Shown here one piece after another: positions 1-7,861 of a DNA stretch of 7,916 nt. The stretch comes from an uncultured Clostridia bacterium (lineage in GTDB: Bacteria > Bacillota > Clostridia > Oscillospirales > Acutalibacteraceae), in contig CAMPAT010000026.1 in the NCBI GenBank assembly GCA_946633275.1, positions 1 to 7,916 of the forward strand, written 5' to 3'. Numbering within the stretch: position 1 is the first letter of the stretch; each line of letters begins with the position of its first letter. Both the position numbers and the translations under genes were made by a program. The notes under the pieces are model-generated. The model did not search any database, was not told where the DNA came from, and saw nothing but the letters and a program-made list of their open reading frames with translations.

Positions 1-287
1 GCAAGGTCGTCGCAGCGCAGAAAGGCGTTGTAATCAAGGTAAGACGACTTAATTATTCTTACGGCTACTACGTTATGATTTACCACGGCACAGACTCAAA
101 GGGCAGGAAAATCGTAACGCTTTATGCCCACAATTCTGCAATTCTCGTCAATGTCGGACAGAGCGTTGTCAAGGGTCAGCAGATTGCTAAGGGAGGCTCA
201 ACGGGCAACTCAACAGGACCTCATTGTCACTTTGAGGTAATCATAAACGGTTCAAAAGTTAATCCGGCACCTTTCCTGAGTAAATAA
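1..287 (+). CDS. M23 family metallopeptidase (LytM-type peptidoglycan endopeptidase), C-terminal part
   Basis: The frame is open from the left edge (first full codon at 3) to TAA at 285-287, giving 94 visible residues; the start lies outside the window. Visible M23 (peptidase family, LytM/lysostaphin type) signatures are LYAH (His codon 129-131), GQSVVKGQQIAKGGSTGNSTG, and the C-terminal HxH motif GPHCHFEV (His codons 222-224 and 228-230), followed by a usual family ending, VNPAPFL. In this family HxH supplies the catalytic His and a zinc ligand; the other zinc ligands (HxxxD) should lie upstream and cannot be checked. Cys in the middle of HxH, where Leu is commonest, is a mild variation. Family members cut peptide cross-links in peptidoglycan outside the membrane, usually with signal or coiled-coil regions at the N-terminus, not visible here. 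queH starts only 4 bp after the stop, suggesting co-transcription. Family assignment is secure; the exact role (cell separation, remodelling, sporulation) is not determinable. Confidence 0.93.
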   Translation, partial: KVVAAQKGVVIKVRRLNYSYGYYVMIYHGTDSKGRKIVTLYAHNSAILVNVGQSVVKGQQIAKGGSTGNSTGPHCHFEVIINGSKVNPAPFLSK

Positions 288-291
288 CAGT

Positions 292-912
292 ATGAATAAG
301 ATTAATTACCAGAAGGAAACCGATAAAATCATTAACCGAATTACTGAACAGGGAACACTGCCGAAGCTTATGCTTCATAGCTGCTGTGCGCCCTGTTCAA
401 GCTATACTCTGGAGTATCTTTCGGATTACTTTGATATTACGGTATTCTATTTTAACCCTAACATCTCGCCAAAGAGCGAGTTTGAAAAACGGTTTGAGGA
501 GCAAAAGCGGCTTATCGCAAATCTGCCTGTTAAAAACGAGATTAAGCTCGTCAGGGGCGCGTACGATTACGGCGAGTTCCTCTCTGCAGTTAAAGGATAT
601 GAAAACGCGCACGAGGGCGGCGAGCGGTGCTTTATCTGTTACCGCCTGCGGCTTGAAAAAGCGGCGCAGATTGCGGTGGAAAACGGCTTTGATTATTTCT
701 GCACCACGCTTTCCATAAGTCCGCTTAAGAATTCGCAGAAGATTAACGAAATCGGCTTTGAACTCGCGGAGAAATACGGCGTGAAATGGCTCCCGTCAGA
801 TTTCAAGAAACGCGAGGGCTATAAGCGCTCAATCGAGCTCAGCCGCGAGTACGATTTGTACAGGCAGAATTTTTGCGGCTGTGTTTTCAGCCGCACTCAG
901 GCTGAGAACTGA
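292..912 (+). CDS. queH: Epoxyqueuosine reductase QueH
   Basis: A 206-residue protein of the former DUF208 family, QueH, which carries out the last step of queuosine synthesis: reduction of epoxyqueuosine to queuosine at the wobble base of tRNAs with GUN anticodons. QueH is an iron-sulfur enzyme unrelated to cobalamin-dependent QueG. The family cysteines are present: LHSCCAPCSSY near the N-terminus (C31, C32, C35), RCFICYRLRL in the middle (C113, C116) and FCGC at the end (C195, C197). Other typical blocks are FYFNPNI (52-58), FCTTLSISPLKN and a DFKKREGY-SRE segment. Length is normal and there is no signal peptide, so it is cytoplasmic. The ATG at 292 is the first in frame after the upstream stop and gives a normal N-terminus, although the Shine-Dalgarno is weak, so translation may be coupled to the peptidase gene 4 bp upstream. 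rarA follows after 11 bp. No other queuosine gene is in view. Assignment is confident. Confidence 0.95.
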   Translation: MNKINYQKETDKIINRITEQGTLPKLMLHSCCAPCSSYTLEYLSDYFDITVFYFNPNISPKSEFEKRFEEQKRLIANLPVKNEIKLVRGAYDYGEFLSAVKGYENAHEGGERCFICYRLRLEKAAQIAVENGFDYFCTTLSISPLKNSQKINEIGFELAEKYGVKWLPSDFKKREGYKRSIELSREYDLYRQNFCGCVFSRTQAEN

Positions 913-923
913 AAGGAAGAATT

Positions 924-2189
924 ATGAACACACCCCTTGCGGACAGAATCCGTCCGACAGAGCTTTCCGACGTAGTCGGCCAGCGCCACCTGCTCACCCC
1001 GGGCAAGGCGCTGTATAATATGATAAACGGCGGAGATATACCGAACTTGATTTTTTACGGACCTTCGGGCGTAGGCAAGACTACCGTCGCCTCGATTATC
1101 GCGAATAAGACGAAGCGCGCGCTGAGGAAGCTTAATGGTACAAACGCCTCAACGCAGGATATCAAGAATATCGTCGCGGAGATTGATACCTTCACCGCGC
1201 CGAACGGCATACTGCTTTACCTCGACGAGATTCAGTATTTTAATAAGCGTCAGCAGCAGAGCCTGCTTGAGCATATTGAAAACGGCAAGATTACTCTGAT
1301 TGCATCCACTACGGAGAATCCTTATTTTTATGTTTACTCTGCCATTCTTTCGCGTTCTACCGTGTTTGAATTCAAGAGCATTGAGACTGAGGACATTATC
1401 CCCGCGGTTAAGCGAGGCTTTGATTTTCTCTCTGATGAAAACGGCGTTGAGATTGAGTGCCCCGACGATGTGGCGTATAAAATCGCTCTCGGCTGCGGCG
1501 GAGACGTGCGAAAGGCGCTCAATACCGTTGAGAATTGTTACCTTGCGACGCCTGCTGTCGACGGCAGGAAGATTATCTCTGCGGATACGGCAGACGAGCT
1601 CGTACAGAAATCGTCTATGCGCTATGACCGCGACGGCGACGAGCACTACGATATCGTTTCCGCATATCAGAAGAGTATGCGCGGCTCTGACCCCGACGCT
1701 GCGCTCCATTACCTTGCAAGATTGCTTGAGGCAGGAGACTTGCCGAGCGCTTGCAGAAGGCTTATGGTCTGCGCCTGCGAGGATGTAGGGCTTGCGTATC
1801 CTCAGATCATCCCGATTGTCAAAGCGGCGGTAGACGCTGCGCTTATGGTCGGACTTCCGGAGGCGAGAATACCGCTCGCGGACGCCGTTATTCTCGTTGC
1901 AACATCGCCGAAGAGTAACAGCGGCGCAGGCGCGATTGACGCGGCGCTATCGGACGTTAAGAACGGAAAGAGCGGACCTATCCCACGCCAGCTTCAGAAT
2001 AAGCATTTTGACGGTGAGGACGCCGAGATAAAGGGACAGCATTACCTTTATCCGCATTCATTCCCTAATCATTACATAAAACAGCAGTACCTGCCCGACG
2101 CAATCAAGGACGCGCGCTACTACGAGTACGGCGATAATAAAAATGAGCAGGCGTTTAAGAAATACTGGGACAAAATTAAGAATGACTAA
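924..2189 (+). CDS. rarA: Replication-associated recombination protein A (RarA/MgsA), AAA+ ATPase
   Basis: A 421-residue AAA+ ATPase of the RarA/MgsA/WRNIP1 family, related to clamp-loader subunits; the family acts at stalled replication forks and in recombination. Visible in order: an N-terminal MNTPLADRIRPTELSDVVGQ block, Walker A GPSGVGKTT (46-54), Walker B ILLYLDE (96-102) with the following FNKRQQQ, sensor 1 IASTTENP (126-133), arginine-finger region ILSRS (R144), sensor 2 GGDVRKALN (192-200, R196), and the family-specific C-terminal half with CEDVGLAYPQ (from 285) and the YLYPHSFPNHYIKQQYLPD block (from 374). All nucleotide-handling residues are intact and length is normal. The start is supported by an AAGGAAG Shine-Dalgarno (913-919). 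RarA usually reads NPSFELNSALLSR after sensor 1; here it is NPYFYVYSAILSR, a minor difference. Its end overlaps the nth start by 8 bp, so the two are probably translationally coupled. Confidence 0.97.
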   Translation: MNTPLADRIRPTELSDVVGQRHLLTPGKALYNMINGGDIPNLIFYGPSGVGKTTVASIIANKTKRALRKLNGTNASTQDIKNIVAEIDTFTAPNGILLYLDEIQYFNKRQQQSLLEHIENGKITLIASTTENPYFYVYSAILSRSTVFEFKSIETEDIIPAVKRGFDFLSDENGVEIECPDDVAYKIALGCGGDVRKALNTVENCYLATPAVDGRKIISADTADELVQKSSMRYDRDGDEHYDIVSAYQKSMRGSDPDAALHYLARLLEAGDLPSACRRLMVCACEDVGLAYPQIIPIVKAAVDAALMVGLPEARIPLADAVILVATSPKSNSGAGAIDAALSDVKNGKSGPIPRQLQNKHFDGEDAEIKGQHYLYPHSFPNHYIKQQYLPDAIKDARYYEYGDNKNEQAFKKYWDKIKND

Positions 2190-2814
2190 AAAAGAAAGAA
2201 CTTTAAACGCGATTGAGATACTTAAGCAGGAATATCCCGAAGCAATTTGTTCGCTCACGGCTTCAAACCCGTTTGAGCTTCTTGTTGCTACGCGCCTTTC
2301 CGCGCAATGCACGGACGCGCGCGTCAATATGGTAACACCTGCGCTTTTTGAAAAATATAAAACGCTCGACGACTACGCAAACGCAGCCCTCAGCGACGTT
2401 GAAGAGATTATAAAATCTTGCGGCTTTTACCGCGATAAGGCAAAGTCAATTATCGGTATGGCGCAGAAAATCCGCGACGACTTCGGCGGAATTGTACCCG
2501 ATAATATCGAAGATTTGATTACGCTTCCGGGCGTAGGTCGTAAGACTGCTAATCTTATTGTCGGCGACGTTTACGGCAAGGAGAGTATCGTGGTTGATAC
2601 GCATATGATACGCATTTCAAACCGTATCGGACTTGTAAATGTCAAGGAGCCCGTTAAGATTGAAATGGAGCTTAAGAAGGTAGTCCCTGCCGACGAGGGC
2701 GCGGACTTCTGCCACAGAATTGTGCTTTTCGGGCGCGACACCTGCACGGCACGCAAGCCGAAATGCGATTCCTGCCCGATGTACGATAACTGTAAACGTA
2801 CGGGAGTTAAATAA
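2182..2814 (+). CDS. nth: Endonuclease III (bifunctional DNA glycosylase/AP lyase)
   Basis: A 210-residue HhH-GPD superfamily enzyme that removes oxidised pyrimidines and cleaves abasic sites in base excision repair. The helix-hairpin-helix LPGVGRKTAN contains the catalytic lysine (K121), followed by VVDTH with the catalytic aspartate (D139); these match E. coli Nth K120 and D138 with an offset of one. The C-terminal 4Fe-4S ligands follow the Nth pattern C-X6-C-X2-C-X5-C (C188, C195, C198, C204). The substrate-pocket segment reads LSAQCTDARVN, within family variation. I chose ATG 2182, which begins MTKKERTLNAIEILK as typical Nth proteins do. An in-frame ATG at 2143 would add 13 residues (beginning MSRRLRN) lying entirely within rarA and foreign to the family. 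No good Shine-Dalgarno precedes 2182; initiation by coupling to rarA, which stops at 2189, is likely. The next gene starts 18 bp downstream. Confidence 0.96.
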   Translation: MTKKERTLNAIEILKQEYPEAICSLTASNPFELLVATRLSAQCTDARVNMVTPALFEKYKTLDDYANAALSDVEEIIKSCGFYRDKAKSIIGMAQKIRDDFGGIVPDNIEDLITLPGVGRKTANLIVGDVYGKESIVVDTHMIRISNRIGLVNVKEPVKIEMELKKVVPADEGADFCHRIVLFGRDTCTARKPKCDSCPMYDNCKRTGVK

Positions 2815-2832
2815 TTATACATAGGTGATTAT

Positions 2833-4677
2833 ATGAAAAAACTGATTTCGCTTTTGCTTGCATTAATTATGCTCGTGCCGCTCGGCACGGCACAGCAAAT
2901 GCAGGTTCTCGCACAAGATTCAATAAGCGTCAGCGAACAGCAAAATCCCTTTTTCGCAGGACGTGAAATCCCTTCCGGCTCCGTTGAGGAATACTCTGTT
3001 CCTGCCTCGGCGACGAAGAGACTGAACGGCAAAACGTATTATACCCGGGGCAAGCAGCTTTACGGAATAATCAGCACTCAGCTTCAGAAACGCACGTCGG
3101 ATTTTATCGTGTATTATATCACCAAAACGCAGCTTACTGAAGAACTTCTCACGCCTCTCGGCGATGAGCTTTATAACGGTGCGTGCGACGATTATCTCGC
3201 CTCGGGCGCAACCGACGGCGACTATATCCGATGGTCGATGTCGTACTGGGGAATCGTCGCGAGACCTGTTGCTGTGAGCGAATACTATTACTATACCCTT
3301 GAGCTGCATTATGAATATTACGATACAGCAGCGCAGGAAAATCAGGTCGCTTCTGCTGTAAGCAGCTTTGTAAATAAAGTAGATAAGAACAGCCTTTCGG
3401 ATTACGAGGTGTTAAAACGCGTCCACGATTATATCTGCGACAGCTGCACCTACGATTACGACACAGCAAACGGTACTGCTAACAGCGACGACACCGCATA
3501 TTCTGCTTACGGCGCGCTCGTCAGGGGCAAGGCTGTATGCCAGGGCTACGCGCTTGCGTTTTACCGTATTTGCCGCGAGTTTGGATATTCCTGCCGTATT
3601 ATCACTTCGACTTATAATACGTCGCTGTTCACCGTTTCGGGACACGCGTGGAACCTCGTGCAGATTAACGGGAAGTATTATTATGTCGACTGCACGTGGG
3701 ACGATAACTACATCGACAGCGGTTATCCCTCTCATCGCTACAAGTTCTTCCTTGTGAATTATGAGCACATATGCGCAAACGACGACTCCAAAAAGCACGA
3801 GCATCAGCCCGACGAGAAGTATTTTGACGGCGAGCACTATAATACAAAGTACGCCGATAATATCGACGAAAACGATTACATCAGCAATGATTACAGCATG
3901 CTGTCAAACTGCGTTGTTTCTCTCGGCACGAAGAGCTATGTGTACGATGGCTCGGCAAAACGCCCTGTGTTTACCGTAACTACGCCGGGCGGCGCTGTAC
4001 TCAATAACGACGATTTCGGCGTTTGGTATTCGTCAAATGTGAATACGGGAATTGCGACGGCGTACGTTTACAGAAATGACGACGGTAGCTTTTCCTCAAG
4101 ACGCTTTATGATTTCTCCTGCGAAGATGGGGAACGTCTGGCTCGCGAGCGGCGGCAGAGGAGATACTTATCTCACCTTGCAATGGACTGCGGCGAAAGGC
4201 GGCGTAACAGGATATTTCGTTGAGCAGTATAAGAACGGAAAGTGGACGTGGGTTAAAACTGCGTACTCAACGAGTGCGAAGATTACTTCGCTCACTCCTG
4301 CACGCGCAAATTATTTCAGGATAAGGGCGTATAAGTCGACTGCAAACGGAATACTTTACGGCGCATACAGCGGCAGCACTACAGTTTGTACAAAGCCGAA
4401 AACCCCTGCAGTAAGCAAGCTCAAGACCTCGAAGAAGACTGTTACTGCAAGCTGGAAGAAGATAGACGCCTCGGGCTATGAGCTCCAGCGCAGCACATTG
4501 AAGAACTTTAAAAAAGGTGTAAAAAAATACACCGTTTCGTCAAAAACGGCTTCTAAAAAAATTACTAAGCTCAAAAAGGGCACAAGGTATTATTTCAGAA
4601 TAAGAGCGTATAAGACAATCGGCGGCAAAAAGTATTACTCCTCCTGGAGCAAGACAAAATCCGTAAAATGTAAATAA
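2833..4677 (+). CDS. Secreted transglutaminase-like cysteine protease-fold protein with YDG-type and two FN3 domains
   Basis: A 614-residue exported protein. Residues 1-20 or 1-27 form a signal peptide (KK, then a hydrophobic stretch; plausible cleavage after GTA20 or VLA27). No lipobox or LPXTG motif is seen. Residues about 190-290 form a transglutaminase-like core with an intact triad: Cys236 in GKAVCQGYA, His271 in GHAWNLV and Asp286 in YYVDCTWDD. A His/Asp-rich linker (KKHEHQPDEKYFDGEHY) follows. Residues about 355-428 resemble the Ig-like repeat carrying YDGSAKRP found in clostridial surface proteins. Two fibronectin-III modules follow (about 429-522 and 524-611), each with a YFRIRAYK strand; the last is very lysine-rich and may bind the wall electrostatically. 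Bacterial members of this superfamily can be proteases, amidases or cross-linking enzymes; the substrate here is unknown. The start is supported by AGGTGA (2823-2828). It lies 18 bp after nth, probably on the same transcript, although its function is unrelated. No convincing terminator follows. Confidence 0.88.
   Translation: MKKLISLLLALIMLVPLGTAQQMQVLAQDSISVSEQQNPFFAGREIPSGSVEEYSVPASATKRLNGKTYYTRGKQLYGIISTQLQKRTSDFIVYYITKTQLTEELLTPLGDELYNGACDDYLASGATDGDYIRWSMSYWGIVARPVAVSEYYYYTLELHYEYYDTAAQENQVASAVSSFVNKVDKNSLSDYEVLKRVHDYICDSCTYDYDTANGTANSDDTAYSAYGALVRGKAVCQGYALAFYRICREFGYSCRIITSTYNTSLFTVSGHAWNLVQINGKYYYVDCTWDDNYIDSGYPSHRYKFFLVNYEHICANDDSKKHEHQPDEKYFDGEHYNTKYADNIDENDYISNDYSMLSNCVVSLGTKSYVYDGSAKRPVFTVTTPGGAVLNNDDFGVWYSSNVNTGIATAYVYRNDDGSFSSRRFMISPAKMGNVWLASGGRGDTYLTLQWTAAKGGVTGYFVEQYKNGKWTWVKTAYSTSAKITSLTPARANYFRIRAYKSTANGILYGAYSGSTTVCTKPKTPAVSKLKTSKKTVTASWKKIDASGYELQRSTLKNFKKGVKKYTVSSKTASKKITKLKKGTRYYFRIRAYKTIGGKKYYSSWSKTKSVKCK
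4311..4335 (+). repeat. Direct repeat copy 1 in FN3 module 1
   Basis: This 25-bp stretch recurs at 4590-4614 with two mismatches (positions 10 and 16 of the repeat). It encodes the YFRIRAYK strand of the first fibronectin-III module. The copies are 279 bp (93 codons) apart, one FN3 period, which suggests the two modules arose by tandem duplication. Confidence 0.85.
4590..4614 (+). repeat. Direct repeat copy 2 in FN3 module 2
   Basis: The second copy of the 25-bp repeat at 4311-4335, with 23 of 25 bases identical and in the same reading frame. It encodes the YFRIRAYK strand of the second fibronectin-III module. Identity falls off quickly on either side, where only protein-level similarity remains. 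Confidence 0.85.
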
Positions 4678-4680
4678 TAC

Positions 4681-4709
4681 TTGATATTGTAAGTTTAAAG
4701 TGATATTAT
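4681..4709 (+). promoter_or_regulatory. Sigma-A-type promoter for guaB
   Basis: The -35 element TTGATA (4681-4686) and -10 element TATTAT (4704-4709) each match consensus at five of six positions and are separated by exactly 17 bp. Transcription should start near 4716, leaving a leader of about 40 nt that carries GGAGG (4743-4747), 7 nt before the guaB ATG. The start region is very AT-rich, with the palindrome AAAAATATTTTT at 4713-4724. The leader is too short for a purine riboswitch. A TGATATT direct repeat (4682-4688 and 4701-4707) overlaps the two promoter boxes. Confidence 0.72.
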
Positions 4710-4733
4710 AGTAAAAATATTTTTAAAAAATAA

Positions 4734-6225
<1,492 letters not shown>

Positions 6226-6227
<2 letters not shown>

Positions 6228-6232
6228 GGTGA
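6226..6232 (+). promoter_or_regulatory. Shine-Dalgarno of the GDPD gene overlapping the guaB stop codon
   Basis: AAGGTGA begins inside the guaB TAA stop (6225-6227) and lies 4 nt before the ATG at 6237. The site fixes the downstream start and implies that ribosomes finishing guaB are delivered to the next gene, supporting co-transcription and coupled translation. Confidence 0.75.
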
Positions 6233-6236
6233 TTTA

Positions 6237-7079
6237 ATGGCTGAACAGCTCACGCGCAGACAAAAGTTTAAGAGATTTTTGAAGCGAAATATGACAGTTA
6301 CCTGGGCGAAGCATTTTTCGTACCAGGTATTTGCCTTTATCGTGTCTGTTGCTATGGTAATAGGCGTGGCGAATTACGCTTTTACGAAATCTTATGACGA
6401 AAGGACTTTGTCATTCGTGGACGGGTTTACGATTACGGCTCACGCAGGAGCGTATAATACGCCCGATAATTCGATGGAGTCGGTTGAAAAAGCAATTGAA
6501 TACGGCGCGAAGGCGATTGAGGTTGACGTGCGCAGCCGTCCGGACGGAACGGTTGTTATGGGACACGATATTATCCCGTCAAACACTAACGGCACGGAGC
6601 TTAAAAGCGTATTTGAACGCGTTAAGAATACGGATATCATCATCAATCTCGATATTAAGGAGATTAAGCTCCTGCCTGCGCTCCACGATTTGATTGTTGA
6701 GTACGGTATGATTGACAGAGTTTACCTTACGGGAATTGAGGAGTGGAACGCAAACGACGTTGTCGAGCTGTGTCCCGACGTTGAGTTTTATATCAATTAT
6801 ATCCCGAGCAGGATTAAGATTTTTTCGGCCGATTATCAGCAGAAGATTATCGATATGCTCGTCAGGACGGGCGGCTGCGGAATTAATTGTAACCACGCTA
6901 ACGCGTCGCGTACGCTGTCGGATTTGCTCCACGAAAACGGATATAAGCTCTCTGTTTGGACTGTCGATAAAACACATCATATGAAACGCGCGCTTATTAA
7001 TAAGCCTGATAATATCACGACTAATCACCCCGATGAGCTGGAGACGATAATTGAACTTTGGGGCAAAAAACAAAAGTAA
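6237..7079 (+). CDS. Membrane-anchored glycerophosphodiester phosphodiesterase-family protein (HAG variant)
   Basis: A 280-residue protein. A basic N-terminus (RRQKFKRFLKR) and one membrane segment (about 28-49) predict an N-in topology with the domain outside the cell. Residues about 64-275 follow the GDPD TIM-barrel pattern: AHAGAYNTPDNSMESVEKAIEYG, then EVDV (E95, D97), PDGTVVMGHD (H110), NLDIK (137-141), SVWTVD near the C-terminus and ITTNHPDEL at the end. Family enzymes hydrolyse glycerophosphodiesters to glycerol-3-phosphate and an alcohol. His69 and His110, the general acid/base pair, and the E-x-D metal ligands are kept, but the usual Arg after the first His (HRG) is Ala70, and the third ligand, usually Glu in NIEIK, is Asp139. 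It may therefore have altered substrate choice or activity. Similar HAG sequences may form a clostridial subfamily; that is from memory and unchecked. It is probably transcribed with guaB and ends in a strong terminator. The fold is secure, the substrate unknown. Confidence 0.88.
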   Translation: MAEQLTRRQKFKRFLKRNMTVTWAKHFSYQVFAFIVSVAMVIGVANYAFTKSYDERTLSFVDGFTITAHAGAYNTPDNSMESVEKAIEYGAKAIEVDVRSRPDGTVVMGHDIIPSNTNGTELKSVFERVKNTDIIINLDIKEIKLLPALHDLIVEYGMIDRVYLTGIEEWNANDVVELCPDVEFYINYIPSRIKIFSADYQQKIIDMLVRTGGCGINCNHANASRTLSDLLHENGYKLSVWTVDKTHHMKRALINKPDNITTNHPDELETIIELWGKKQK

Positions 7080-7083
7080 AGAA

Positions 7084-7125
7084 GAATAAAAGCAACCTTA
7101 GTCAAGGTTGCTTTTGCTTTTATTC
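7084..7125. terminator. Bidirectional intrinsic terminator between convergent genes
   Basis: AAAAGCAACCTT (7088-7099) and AAGGTTGCTTTT (7104-7115) form a perfect 12-bp stem with an AGTC loop. On the plus strand, T-rich sequence follows the GC part of the stem; on the minus strand the left A-rich arm supplies the U tract. A second register exists: GAATAAAAGC (7084-7093) also pairs perfectly with GCTTTTATTC (7116-7125), using the tandem GCTTTT. It ends both the guaB-GDPD unit and the minus-strand gene, whose stop codon (7122-7120) lies inside the right arm of the second register. Confidence 0.93.
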
Positions 7126-7728
7126 CTGCTCGGGCTGAAGCTGCTGCCCTGAGTAAACTGTCTTGAATGTGGAGTAATACGGGTTATCCCAGCTGATGTT
7201 GTCGACGCTTGTGTAAGTCTTAACGCACGCCTTGATTGTGACAATCTGCGGGTCGTTGCTGACGTAGAATATTACGTTGTCAAAGCTCTCCTGCGGCTTG
7301 ATTGACTTCTTGTCGCCGCCGACTTTTGATAAATCGTAGCTGATTGTGCGGATGTATGCGCCGTCGCCGCTCTCGTCCGGCTGCTTAATCCTGATGGGAT
7401 TGTCGTTCTCGTCGTATGCGCAAAATGCGATGGTGAAGCTCTGTATGTCGACGTCGGAATTGTTAAACACAGTCGCGCCCATTGCGTCATGCTCGAGCTG
7501 CTTCGACGACGAAGCGTAAAAATACTTTACTCCGTCAGTAAACATCGGCTGCTGCTCGAGAAGCGAGTCAAGCTCAGCGCTCGATATCGCCTGCGCTGTA
7601 GTTGCGGCTGTAGTTTTTTCGTCGTTCTTCTGCGCCACTACGGTCGCCGCGAGCACCGCCCCTGCAATCGCAATCAGCGCTACGAGGATTATAATAATTA
7701 TCGTGTTTTTGTTTAATCTTTTATCCAT
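7120..7728 (-). CDS. Membrane-anchored protein of unknown function with an extracellular domain
   Basis: A 202-residue protein with the short basic start MDKRLNKN, one strongly hydrophobic segment (about 9-32) and no Cys lipobox, so it is probably a single-pass membrane protein with the C-terminal part outside. A Thr/Ala-rich linker (about 35-50) leads to a domain at about 60-195 with alternating strand-like segments: ATVFNNSDVDIQSFTIAFCAYDENDNPI, then SFDNVIFYV, IVTIKACVKTY and a WDNPYY motif (180-185). This looks like a beta-sandwich; it recalls Firmicute domains of unknown function (DUF5780-like is my best guess, not verified). The start is supported by GAGGT (7739-7735) 6 nt before the ATG. 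It is convergent to the GDPD gene and shares its terminator, and divergent from tRNA-Pro, so it is apparently a single-gene unit. No catalytic motif is recognisable; a surface or sensing role would be speculation. Confidence 0.82.
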   Translation of the reverse strand: MDKRLNKNTIIIIILVALIAIAGAVLAATVVAQKNDEKTTAATTAQAISSAELDSLLEQQPMFTDGVKYFYASSSKQLEHDAMGATVFNNSDVDIQSFTIAFCAYDENDNPIRIKQPDESGDGAYIRTISYDLSKVGGDKKSIKPQESFDNVIFYVSNDPQIVTIKACVKTYTSVDNISWDNPYYSTFKTVYSGQQLQPEQE

Positions 7729-7745
7729 AACCGTACCTCGTTAAT

Positions 7746-7774
7746 AGTTTATTGCAATTCGCATACTAAGTCAA
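7746..7774 (-). promoter_or_regulatory. Candidate promoter of the minus-strand gene
   Basis: Read on the minus strand, TTGACT (7774-7769) is followed after 17 bp by TAAACT (7751-7746). The -35 is good (five of six) but the -10 matches at only four of six. A second overlapping candidate lies upstream: TTGAAA (7799-7794), 17 bp, TATTGA (7776-7771). The sequence does not decide between them; either would give a short leader before the GAGGT site. Confidence 0.4.
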
Positions 7775-7816
7775 TAGCAAAAATAATAATAATTTTCAAC
7801 TTTTTAAAATTAACAC

Positions 7817-7845
7817 TTGACGATTAACCCCTTTTGTGTAATAAT
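7817..7845 (+). promoter_or_regulatory. Promoter of tRNA-Pro with extended -10
   Basis: TTGACG (7817-7822), a 17-bp spacer and AATAAT (7840-7845), each five of six to consensus, with TGT just before the -10 making an extended -10 (TGn). The predicted start near 7852 lies about 10 nt before the tRNA, a normal distance for a stable-RNA transcript. The rest of 7729-7861 is AT-rich, with no gene or clear hairpin. Confidence 0.68.
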
Positions 7846-7861
7846 AGTAAAGCAAATTAAT

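Noticed and set aside
1149..1709. A 186-codon open frame on the minus strand within rarA.
   Set aside because: It lies wholly inside a well-supported gene, has no recognisable domain and no Shine-Dalgarno; it is a shadow of rarA codon use.
2143..2181. Upstream in-frame ATG that would lengthen endonuclease III by 13 residues.
   Set aside because: The extra residues do not occur in typical Nth, the site lacks a Shine-Dalgarno, and it lies well inside rarA; ATG 2182 gives the standard N-terminus and the catalytic residue spacing expected.
4513..4549. Possible programmed frameshift: A-AAA-AAA run (4521-4527) in frame, SD-like AAGGTG just before and small hairpins (GGTGTA/TACACC, CCGTTT/AAACGG) around it.
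   Set aside because: The SD-like element sits too close to the run for a -1 site, the hairpins are weak, and a -1 shift only ends at 4554-4556, cutting the second FN3 short. The run is explained by lysine-rich coding.
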